In this document: one piece after another, positions 1 through 12,400 of the stretch
Layout: each line of letters opens with the position of its first letter
How positions within the stretch are numbered: position 1 is the first letter of the stretch
The notes under the pieces: generated by a model
Database searches by the model: none
Seen by the model: the letters and a program-made list of their open reading frames with translations, nothing else
What the model was told of the DNA's origin: nothing
Origin: Schistosoma haematobium
Taxonomy: Eukaryota; Platyhelminthes; Trematoda; Strigeidida; Schistosomatidae
Length of the DNA stretch: 64,000 bases
Direction of reading: 5' to 3'
Assembly (NCBI RefSeq): GCF_000699445.3
Contig: NC_067198.1
Span: 29,577,536-29,641,535 of the forward strand
Position numbers and translations under genes: made by a program

Positions 1-276
1 CTTAAAAAGGTCCAAACTTCATTAATCCCAGCTGCATGTATCAAGTCAGGCTAACAGGTACTTTCCTTGCCGATATCGAATCCAGTGTGATGAAGTATCT
101 ACATGCGTTGATATTCCCTCACTGAAACCTGTACTGAAGTGATTGCTAAGCCAGCCTCCATGGAATATGTCGCGTTCTCATTTCTCTATTGTTTTGTAAA
201 CACTTTGTAAACCTGTGTGAAACACTTCATTCAATTCTCAGTTTCATGTTTTAGTTTATTTTTTGTTTCATTATAG

Positions 277-467
277 CCTCAGAACTGACCAAATATGCTG
301 TTTCACATCGAGTCGATGAAAGTAGCGGGTCCATTGGACGACGATATGCTCGTACAGATCAAATTGCTATTCCATACGGAATTACTATCGACTTCGACAC
401 CTTGAATAAGTCACCTGCTTCAGCAACACTTCGTGAACGTGACAGCATGAAACAAATCAGAGTACCA
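277..467 (+). CDS. GARS1: GlyRS exon with anticodon-binding-domain signature
   Basis: The acceptor is the AG at 275-276 and the donor is gtaagc at 468. The translation runs from [17 protein letters not shown] to [10 protein letters not shown]. The [12 protein letters not shown] and [13 protein letters not shown] blocks are strongly conserved in eukaryotic and archaeal GlyRS. The exon is 191 bases and ends in phase 0. Confidence 0.93.
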
Positions 468-3400
468 GTAAGCTCATATTTCTAGACATTTTGTAAGAAA
501 TCATTTTCATACTAATTTATAATGCTTTAATTTAGGTTCGTAATTTTTGACATGTTTACTTTTAGAATAACGTAATTTATCATTGTAAATAAGATTAAAA
601 TCAAATTTTGTAGTAAATTTCATAATTATAACGTTAATCACTTGGTATTGTTTACTTGAATCTTCCCATTGATGTTTAGGACTACAATTGATCAGTTTCT
701 TATTGGCATATGCGCGTATTGCCTTAATTCACGAGTATTATAAGCAAAGATGAATAGTGGCTAGCAGTGGAATCCAGGGTGGGCGTTTCGTCCCATTTGG
801 GGCTCGTCAGCTGGGCGTACTTGCATCTCAGAGTTCTTGTTCACTCTGATACTCGAACCTAGTACTGTTCACTTCAAACGCTATCGTGTTATCCACTTAG
901 CTACTGAGCCGTGATAGCCAGGTACATATAGCTGAAGAGTCCCAAATAGGACGAAACGGACGTCCTGTATTCCACTGCTAGCCACTATCCATCTGTGCTT
1001 TTAACGTTAATCCCCTAAAAGATGTCAGTTGACTACCGTATCGAAGGGATCCATCGATAAATTGAACAATAAAATTATTGTTCTCCTGAAGTTAAATTAT
1101 CCAGCTAAACTTTTCTGTTTTATTGTAGTGAACGAAAACTCAGGTGGGGAAACCAATTTATTTTTTAATGCGAAATCATACAGTAGCTTAGCAAAATATG
1201 GAAATAATACACTCAATACATCATCTGCACACCTTTGTGTTGTGCCTTATATACTTCATTATCCTTCTAATTCCGTTTTTGTCTCGATTGCTCTCCGATT
1301 TCCTTCTTGTTCTCTTCATTTCAGTCTTCAGCTGGCAGTCATTACACCTCCGATTACTGTTACATACTACTTATATCTGTCCGTATAAGTATCATACACC
1401 ACAATATAACTTCAGCTAATATTTATACACTTTGTTGTGAATATCCCAAGTAGATAATCATGCTTTCAGTATTCTAAATGACATTCAAATTGATATCGCA
1501 GCTACGCGCCGGTATATCGATCATTTATATACTGTTCAGTTTGTTATGATTTTTTTCGTAAACATACTCTATTCAAGTGAATTATTAGCATGTAGTGCTT
1601 TTTCCAGCAATCATTTTAACCAACTTTAGTTGTAAACAGTAAGCAATTTATTATCAGCAGTATTGGTATCAGAATATTTGTATGTATTTCATCACATCGA
1701 TGCCCTTCTACAAAAATATTTTTTATTATAGATGAATTGTTAAAAATCTAAGTATTCAGTTATTATATCTTTCAGTATTTAACCAATGTTAACGATGCAT
1801 CAAGATGGGTGATATTGTCAGTGTACTCTCAAATTGCGTATGAATTCTTATTGTAATACTGTATAGAACACTCCATTCTTTTTACTACTTACAGTAGTGT
1901 CTAGTGTTTAAAAACTCATTTTGTCTGAAGTCATTCGATATCCTTCTGGCTAAATATTTATAAAAAAGAACACCAAAGCATACAAATTAATCTCATGTGA
2001 TGGTTTCTTTGTTCTTTTCGGTTATGTGCTTAAAATAACACTTGATTATTTTAACAGCAAAAGATCAATTATTGATTGGTTATGTCTAAATTTACAGATT
2101 AATTTATTGTTACTAGTAGTAATGGCATGTGATTTGATTTTCTCAACTGATGTCTGCATATAATAAACCATATATCTCACTTACTTCAGCGTAATATTTA
2201 TTTTATAACCACTCATGTTTGCCAGTTATAACAAACACTTGCACTGAAAGCAAAACTCCAGGGTATAAATATTTCCGTATATCGCTTAAATTGGCTTTCA
2301 ATAAATTTGTCAATATTAAATTAGTAGATTTGAATGTTTTTTAATCCTCTACTTTTATTACTTTCAAGTAGTATTGTGATACTTTGGGTGTTTTTTCTCT
2401 AATTATGATTTCTTGTCATAAAAGGCTTTTTGAACTACGCTGCTTTGTTGGTAAGAAAAATCTTATTTTTTGTTAAGCAGAAGACCTTGATTTGTAACTC
2501 ATCTACCAATTAACTTTATATTAGTTGACAGCTTTGAATATTACTGTCAATACCTGACCGTTTAAACTAAAGTAGATGAAGTGTAATTTGAACCTGCAGT
2601 CTAGTAGTCGCTAGTCAAATGTTGTAGCAACTGAGCTATCTGTCTTTATCTCTCATAATGTGGCTTAACTTTTGTCAAACCAGTTCTCATGCACACCAAG
2701 CTATGTAAAGGTCATCTTGTAATTCAATGCCACCTGTTAATTCTATAGAAGCGTCCAACTACACGTTTGAGATAAGTGTGAAACTGAAGTTCATAAAACA
2801 ACGATTTGTATAAAGAACATTTCGTTTATTGAGGAATAAACAAATTGTTCACAAACCCCAACTCTTGAGGTATTTGCGCGGTTAACACATCTGTATATCT
2901 TGAAGGAAAAGGGTAATTAAAGCATACTGTAGTGTGAATGACAGCTGATAACTGTTTGTAATGTTAACAACAGTATATCAACAACCAAAATGGGAACTTG
3001 GAGCAGACAAATGTGAAAACTGTCGCGTTTAAGCAAAGATTCAAGAAGTATACAAGATTGGAAATAAATGTCACAGGGATCGAGAGAGAGTAATTGTGAT
3101 AATAAATACACTAAATGTGTATGTAATTGCTGTACGATGTTACACAACAATTGAACACGTGATACCGTACGACTAGAAATTATTACAAATACAAATGTTT
3201 ACTGAATTATAGCAAGTAGTAAAAGCAATACACAGAAACATGTTTGACGAGAATAGGATAGGGACAAAAGGTGCAAATGAACTTGACACTATCTATTATA
3301 TTACCTTGATCATCAGTATTGAATCTTCTATTTGTTTGATGAGATGTTCACGAATTTAAAATCTGAGATGAAATTTCTGTGAAAATTTTAATGTCACATG

Positions 3401-6400
3401 TTATTTCGCGATGAGGATTTTATACTCATTGCTAATATGTCTTTTTTGCGAAGTACTTGCTCTCTTTGGGTTCTCTTTTCACACACGAGTAGATTTGATA
3501 ACTAAAATCGACCTTAGAAGTAGTAGTGTTATTTGTAAAATGCATAGATTATATCTTTCCATGATTCAAAGATCGTAACATGAAAATGTAATGATCAAGT
3601 GTACGTAGCATTGATGTACTAAAAATACCTTAAATTTTGGTATCATATATTTTGGATCTATCAGTCAATGATGCGATTTTGAAACATGGGTTTCTGCACC
3701 TTAAATACGTTTTAACTATATTTCCTCGTTAGTTCCATACCATTATTTCATATACTGAAACCGGGACTTAATATCAAAAGCGGATAACATTAATTCACAT
3801 TTTTTGGTTCATCACGACTCCGTGTATATAAACGATTATATTTCACCATACATACAAGCGGAACGTCTTCCGTCCCCTAAGATGTGAGACTCCATATAAA
3901 AGCGGGTAAGCGCGCTAAAGCACTATTGCAAAGCAAAGTATTTAAGGTTGGAAAATGTATTTAGGTTATAAATATTTGTTGACAGATGTATTTTCACCAT
4001 TTTTTGGTACCGCGAAGTCGTCCAATGTCGCGTATTAATAATAAACATATGGTGTATGGCATAGCATTTTAATTTCTCGGTCAGAAATTTGAGGTTCGTG
4101 GGTCTTCTGTTGTACATATCGAGTGACCATATATTCGTACACATGAAACTGATTGAAGACATATTATGAATTAACTGAAGCCTCCAAATCTCGATTCACC
4201 GCCCATCGACCTAACTGGTTGAGGGAGTTAATAATAAGAGATTATTCAATGGAATTGTCCCTCTGGAAGTTCTAGAGTACAGTCTTAATAACTTAAAATA
4301 GAATTTTACTTTTATAAATTGTTACTGATCACTGTTTTTCATTACTGTCAGTCTCTTCAATACTTTTATTTCGATCAAGGGTGAAAAATTTTATCATGTG
4401 TTCAACTCTCAAAGGAAGTTACATTTTTTGACTTTCATTGTCTCCATTTCTATTTGATTCTTTGATTTTCGTTTTATTTTCCATAGTTGGATGAACTGCC
4501 TTCTTTGATGTTCGATATTGCCAGTGGCAATAAGTCTTGGGACGATGCACGAGCAAAGTATCCAGCATTTGAACAACAAGAAACGGGTAAACGATAAATC
4601 CTGTTTCATGTTTACTTGTAAATGTTTGTAATACTTTATTACTTACATAAAATCTTTATGCTACTTGAATATACTGACTTGTTTTTTTTACTCCATGGCA
4701 TGGTGTACGTTTGTGTTTAGGCTTGTGTTTTGAAAATCATAGAATCTCCGATTTCAGTGTCTTTTTAATATTATAACAACTGTTTCTAATCTGCTTTGAA
4801 TTATTCGCTGCTTACTAACAAAAAATTGCTGTATATTCGTTGTCAGTGATGTTATGTTGTGTACACTCTTACTACTAATTGTCGTACAAGTTCATATTTT
4901 GTCTGCAGTCATTCATTTCTACGCATGTTCGTTAGATAATTTCCGTCAACTGATATTTTCTAATCTTATTACAAGCAAACAGCGAACTTGCAGTTTTTCC
5001 TCACTCTATCCACCTTCAGGGAATTAAGAAAATCTTTACATTGCAATAAACTTCTTAAAATATCTTAATCAACACCTTACTATTTAATTGATAATTATGC
5101 ATGATACTAACTTTGTTAAGCAATACATCAACAATCTTAACAAAACTATTATGGTTGAACAGTTACTTTATGAGTGACCTACATTTGGTAAATCCGTCCT
5201 ACTAATGTGATAATTACTACAGCCCAATCAGTGGTGTATATTCAGCAGTTTAGTGTATATTGCTTATAGTATTATGGATGTGTTTACTAAATGTTTAGAG
5301 GCCGCAAATTCATACTATAAATCAATTCCCCTATTTCGCTCTCTTATAGTATATAAATTAGTTTTTCTGTCAAGGAAAATATAATTATTGTGGCGTATAC
5401 TGAAAATTCAATTTTTAAAATCGTATTGTGTTCAAAAGTGATGCTGAAATTATCAAAAGCAATCGTTACTAACTCTAGCGTTTGCGAACTACTGAAGTTC
5501 TAGCGAGCTTCAGGAACTTATTCAATCGGACCCTCGATTTATGTAGCTTCGTCTTAACTGTCAATTTACTATTATTTAGGAAGTCTCGAACAGTTAAAAA
5601 TCTAGCTCTTTAATCCGTGAATTTGTGTTGTCCTGAACCCTCATTTACTAAAATCAAGAATAAATAGTTGTTGTAGTGAATCTAGTCACTTACGTTTTCA
5701 TGTTCAGTCAATCCTATAGCTATGTGAAGATTAAGTAAACAGTTCTCGTGAAATTGTTAATATAGCCATAACGTTGATTCCAGAATAAAACCTCTTGTAA
5801 TTCGTTCGGCCATTCCCATCGAAACCTACAAAGTTCTGTACTTATGTAGTCGTCTTTTAGCAGATTTATTCATTTCACTCACTGAACATCGCATTTTTTA
5901 AAAAGCTAGGCTTAAAGTCAGTGCGCAGGTAAAAAAAAGGTTTATTGTTGTTCTCAATAAACTTTACTCAGCGTACTCCAGAAGTTAGTAATCCAGACTA
6001 ATCTTATGTTAATAAGCTCACGTTATGCAGAAAGATAGAAACCTAGTGTTAACCTTGATGAATTACGTATTTAATCTCCTAAAGCTTTAAACTGATAACT
6101 GTTCCACTCTTGACTGATACTTCAGAACAGAGAACAAGGGAAATTCGTCCATACTTCAAACTGTGAAGACTCATTCATCAGATTTCAACCCTTTATTAAA
6201 TCTTGGAACATGTATTTGTCATCCTCGCTATTTACCTATCCTAACGTAGGATAGATGTTTTATTCTGCTGAAGGTTTGTTGGTATATGACTAAATTATTA
6301 TCAGGTGCATATCACGTTTCGATCGGCGAAGTCTAAACTCAGTCCTATAAGAATTTTATAGGATTATCATCCAACTTGACATTTCGTTTCTTTCACCTAA

Positions 6401-9400
6401 AATGTTCACTGTTAATATCTTTTTCTCTTATACATTCACTGAATTACGTGCGTATGATCTTCCTGACATTTACTCTAACCTAACCAAAATACATATCTGT
6501 TTGAACGATGTTTGTAGTTCTCTGAATAAGTTGTGGTCAATCCATCAGATTTGAGTTTATCCTTTGAGAAATGGTCGAATGCACTGACCACTTTACCTAT
6601 CCTCAAAGCCTCAGCAAACTGGTGAATTTGGTTTATGACAAGACCGCATATTTCAAGAAAGCTTGATTACCGTTTGTTTCGACTTCTAACTGACAGTAAG
6701 CCTGTCAACCCTGTTGTTGTAAATTTTGACGTGATTGATAAGCTACGAAAATCCCTATATTTTCGAACAGTGAATTAGACAAACAAGAGGTCAAATAAGC
6801 AATCACAAGTAATTTTATGATTCTGTTCCATATTCCATGATGTCATAAGTAAAATATCATAACTTATAGATCTTAGTAAATAAATAACTGTGGACTTTAG
6901 TAAGAAGTATAACCATAACTGATCAATCAAAAGGGAATCGGTAATCATAGTTAGATATGAAAGCTGTTTCACAAACACATTTGAGAGGTTTTGTCAATGG
7001 GATATAGATTGAATTAAAACATGTTCCGCGCAAGGTTGTGAGGGGGCACACTGATTGGCTATTTCCTAACCACTCAGTGCTAACAAAGACTTGGAGAAGA
7101 CTCTAGAATCTTATATAAAGATTATAAATACGCTACATTTTTCTTATTGTGATTCCTACTTCCCTCCAATCTTTTTATTTGGAATATAATTACATTCCTG
7201 TCCAACCGTTTTCTGATTTGGGGACTTGTCGAATGAAGTAGCGTCCAAGAATACCAAGTAGTAAGAGTAACTGGGTCATAATAAGAGAAATTTTAACAGG
7301 TTTAGAAACTAATCTATCGAATAATAACTGTTTCATATTTTTTGTTTTTTCATCTCTCAGAGTATATTCATTAACTTGAGGTGATAGTTAACTGTTTGGG
7401 ATAATTAAATATTGTTGAAGTTAGACAGTTTGTTCTGTATGAAGACTTTAGTCAGTTTTTTGCAACTGAAGGATATCCACAATATTTAAGCCATTTCCTA
7501 GTTCATGATATCCTTTTAACTGAGGTTGAACCAGATTAGGGGAACTGTCAAATTCATAAACTATCGATATATTATGTGGACTATCAGAGTAGGGTCTTTA
7601 ACGTATTACAAAGCAGTGGTTGGAAATCCTAACTTGAAATAAACCTCAATGTGAGAGATAGGCTTATGCATTCTTTCTAATATAACTTCAACCGTTCTAT
7701 CGATATCTGCTTTCATTGTTTTCTTGATTTATCTTATTAGTCGTATGCGTTATTGCAACATGTATCAGGTTAATAGTATATCCTTTTGTGTGATTCCAAA
7801 CGTCTATCTAATTCTTTTCGTTTGCTACTGCATCATATTTTAGTTCTTGCCATATTTAACACTGTTGAATATTCCAAAGCTTTCAGTGTACTGTGTATGT
7901 TGACTGAAACAATAACTTTTTTAGCTTTCGTTTACTGCATTGGTTTCAAAATTCTCTCTAGTTCGTCAATACCCAGTTCTTTTGTATTAAAATATGTAAT
8001 TGTGTAATTACAGTTTTACTGTTATCTCATTATGGTTGGAAGTTAACATTTATCTCTAGTAATCTTCACCTGGCGTATTTTCATGTTCCTTTTAACCAGT
8101 CTTTTAATAAACTTTCGGTTGTCCCGTTTTCTTCTGATCGCTCCCATACAGTTAGTTTACTGCAGATAGTACTATTAAATTCACCAAAATAGCTTGTTCT
8201 AGTTTCTAATCATCATTCACTTTATCCCAAAATGAACTGATTATCATATTCTCTTTATTCGGTTGGCTTTTGGAGTTGGTTTAAATTGATCCTAATTAAC
8301 TATACTAGGATTCCTGACGAATAATCACTTTAGTGGTAGCTTGATTGTTAAAGTATTCGATCCTCGATCAGAAAGGCATATTTGAACTCTTTCTTACCAA
8401 CTATGGTTTAATCAGTTGACCTGTTTCACCAACCCTCCCTCATTCAAAGCTGAATATATTAAACTTCACTTGACAAATGGATTACACCAGTTAATCAATT
8501 TGACCACAGACCTTTCGTTAACAGATTTTCACCAGTTCTGCAATAGTCATTGATGATAACACGTACAAAAAAAACCGTCTGTTTTCCTACCAATTATTAT
8601 TTTTAAAATCAGTGAGAGTATGCTATTTCACATCTGTAAAGCGCAATTTCTAGAGGTGGGAAGTGCATGTAGGTCACTGGTATTTATTCATAGGTGTGCA
8701 TGCAGCATCGCTTATGTATAACGGGTGTCCAATTAGCATTATTTAAAAAAGTGAGAACTTTTCAGCTAGTTTTATTTAGTCGATTAGGTCGTAAAGATAA
8801 ATCGCTTACCTTATATAAGTCATACTGATTACTTTATATATGCACACACGCGGTACTTGATTACGTCTATTTCAGGAAAAGATACAGACTTACGATGTCT
8901 CTAAATGTATATCTAAGTTTTAATGAAGCTTGTAAGCTTCTTTAGTAAAGTTGGAAGCTTATGAAATCCCTGGTTAGAAATAAATAGTGCATGGCTCAGA
9001 ATAGATTACAGAGATACGAATGCTTTGATGCTTTATCTTGAGCATCTTGTTTATTTTACGTTTGCGAGTTTTGTCAGTGTTAATATAATTCTATTTTTGC
9101 TGATTTTCTGTGCGTCTGCAAAACCCAGCAACTAGAACTAATAAATTTGTATGCACAACTTCACTTTTTGTCCTGCACTTAACTCGGAGCAATGAAGATT
9201 TCACCTTTCTTTTGACAGTAGACTTTAAAGGTTTGGCATTTTTGGGACTATTGTTGTTTCTTTGTGTATGTTGTACACTTATTCTGTTATTTGCTGTTTT
9301 CTTATTAAGCTAATGTATTTTTTACTTGGCTTCCGAATTCGTGACCTGGATCCTCGAAAGCTTTTTAGACAGGTCCACGTGTATTATTTCAATCTGCACC

Positions 9401-12400
9401 GGTAAATTGGTTGGTTACTAAAGTTTTATATTCCCGAGTATCGTTAGTGACAAGTCTTCAGGATGAAACTATGTAGTCTTGAAGTCAAGTCGGAAGTGGT
9501 TCCAGAAGAAACTGTTTTCTAAACTTTAACAAAACAATGTATTAATTAGGCAGAGACTTTCCCTATTTACTTAGTTTTCAATAAAATTACTTTCCATTTC
9601 CATGAACCAAAGTGGAGTGAATTGTACTCTTATGCTGAGAAACTCAACGGTTCTGCCTATTCTCTTAGTATTAGTAAGGATTCTGACTCCTTTCATTATG
9701 AGGTGAGTTATTGAGTTTCGTCAGCAGCGGTCATTTTAGTGGATGTTCGAAATCTATGTGTACTTTTGATAAATTTAAAGCACAAATCAGAAATGTCACT
9801 CACATATAAACACCTTTCTTCACCGCGGTTGCTGTTTTTAATCCTTCATGAATGACTGTAAGTACATAACTTGATGATCACATTTAGCTTAAGTGAAATT
9901 CACTGAAAACCGGATGAAACTTGATAGACTGTTTATCCATAAGTGTTAACTCGATAATGCTGGTTTCGTTCGAAATTACTACCAAAAAACTGCAGAAACC
10001 TTGAGAAACAGGGCTCCGGCCTGTCACCCATATCATTTTGGATTACTTTAGTAGTAGTTGATTGTTTGATTCTAATAAATCAGATTTCGATATTATTTCT
10101 TCTTATCACTGATCACCATTATCTCATGTGTCATTCACAGTTAAAGTGGCTTCGTCCGCCAGGCAAGCGGATTTTTCATTATACGAATACCTTACAAAAC
10201 TTTAAGTGTGAGTTCTAGTCAGAATACCAACCCAGCTACAGTTTTCCAAGACGGGAAATTATATAACCACGATCTTTAATTTGAGTAAATTTTATTTCCT
10301 TCTTTTGAATGAGCAATAATTGGCATTAATTTGTAATGCTGACAGTATATTTGTTTTCTGTCAAGGCGAACAATATGGTAATATCCTTCTCTGTTGTGCT
10401 AATACCGAAAATCATTTCAGGAATATGTAGATTTTATGTAATTAGGTTGATCGAAGATGCCAATAATGTGTTCACTTCCAGGCTTATTTGTATTATGGGA
10501 AGCAGTATAATATATATTTTGTTTGAAGACTAATGATACCTATCAATTGGTTCAGAACAAAACAGTATGTAGCATAGCTTCCAGCTACAATCCCAATTAA
10601 TGAACATCGACTAGACCTAGCCAAAACTTAGTAAGGTAAGTTTAAGTATTATCTTTTCTAATGTCCTACTGGTCCTGGTATATGTACCTGTTTTTGTTGT
10701 TTCAGCTCAAAAGAAGGAAACAGCAGAATCTTCATCAAATGACCATTCATTAGATTTGATAACCGAACGTATCGATTTAGGTGAGATAAGCAACTCAGTA
10801 AAAGAGCAAAAAAATATCACTAAAACACACCAACACACTACTCCTGTGCACGGAGAACAGACTGTTGAATCTAAAGAAACTCATGCTAGTCGATTTGGGA
10901 AGAAAGCTCTTAATTGGACAGACTGTGGTAAAACCATTCGGAAACGTTATAAAGAGCAAGAGGAACGAGAAAAATCGCTCACTGGGCAAAACATGTTGAC
11001 ACATCCTAGCGTATCAACTGATCTCTTGCGGAACACAGAAACTGGGGGTATTATCTCGGGTTACGACGCTGATCATGAAGATAATACTTGTGGCTTCAAT
11101 AAATCATCTCGTATTCACCCCCAAGATTCTAGTGCTCATTGCTCTGATCTTTCCCAGTCGACGAACTGTCCGAAATCTCCTAGTAATGTGCCATCTGTCA
11201 AAAAATCATTCGCCACCGATAAAAATCATACAAAACTTGACATTTCTTCTGAATACCCGCCACTTTCATCAAATGGTAAGTCGAAAGAGAAACTCCCATA
11301 CCATGGCGTTTTTGTTGGAGATGGGTGGCCCAACGACAAAAAAGTAGATCCAGAGCCGAAAACTAATAATCCTAACCCCTCTGTCTCAAAACACAATTAT
11401 GCAGCAGACGAATCTCAACTGTCTTCAAATTTAGCGTCTCATAATACTCAGAAGTATAAAAGTGAAAGTATATTCGACAAAAATTGCTCGGAATGGGTTT
11501 CTACTTTGGCCAAGCTAGATCAACCACAGTTTGAAGTTGAAATGAGTCAGTTTTTTTATGGACACTCAACTAGAGTAAGAACAGAACACATCACAACTAG
11601 TAAGTGCACTTCGAAAAGCAGTCAACCTGTTGTCTCTCAGTCTAATAAATTATCTTACCATGGACTTTTTGTGGGTGAAGGATGGCCTATTATCGAACCC
11701 GATAAGAAGGGAAAATCCGAAACTAGAAATATTGATTTGGAAGAAATATGGCAGAATGAGAAGGATAATCTAACTATCAAGATAGCAGAAAAGGCGAACA
11801 AATGTGATTGGAATTCAGTTGTCTCTCAGATTCCAGAGAGTCTTATAGATTCAGAACAAAATCAACTTAATCAAATCGATCTGACTGACTTTAATGCTTT
11901 CGGTACTCCTAAACAAGTTTCAGATACTCAATTGGTTTCAGTTCTACAGGACCTTGGACCCGATCCACACGATGAACTGCCATCAAATGACCAAGAAAAA
12001 ACTAAAACCCCTAATATATTAGAACAGTGTACTAATTTGGGAACAGTGACATTCAAGCAGTCTAACAAGACGGAAGATCGATATAACGCTCACTTGTTAG
12101 TGGAACCTGTTTCTAAGGAGAACATCCTAAACAAAAGTAATATGCAAAATGATGTTAAGGATGATTCGGAGTTATTTTCCAGCAGTTCACCTACGATTTT
12201 AAACCATATGAAATCAGATACAAAACAAACTAAATTAGAGGCAAAAGCTACCGAACTAGATTCATGTGTGCACAAAGCTGACAAATCCGATGAGCCTATC
12301 ATAAATGAAGTCAGCCAGAATAAACCGACCCCAGAATGTCAGTCATCAGCAAGTCTAGTGAACCCCGAAATCCTCCATGATAAAAATGAATCTCCCATTG

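Larger units (their letters stand above)
748..985. mobile_element. SMalpha-type foldback SINE with opposed hammerhead ribozymes
   Basis: The ends are inverted repeats: left gtggctagcagtggaatcca, and right ending tccactgctagccac. The right arm holds a plus-strand hammerhead (917-985). The left arm holds a decayed minus-strand hammerhead (about 757-835). Between them is a tRNA-like Pol III promoter on the minus strand (851-910). Schistosome SMalpha elements are short retroposons that carry a hammerhead ribozyme, so the assignment rests on both the ribozyme and the tRNA-like part. Confidence 0.8.
468..4486 (+). other. GlyRS intron (4.0 kb)
   Basis: GT..AG intron between two well-supported exons. 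It contains the foldback hammerhead element at 748-985, a dispersed repeat fragment at about 1195-1410 and a tRNA-like fragment at 2586-2640. I see no other structured content; the short open frames here show no family features. Confidence 0.8.

Noticed and set aside
1029..1388. 119-codon open frame in the first GlyRS intron
   Set aside because: Lies in a dispersed repeat area within an intron, overlaps another frame, and its sequence shows no domain or codon pattern of a real gene.
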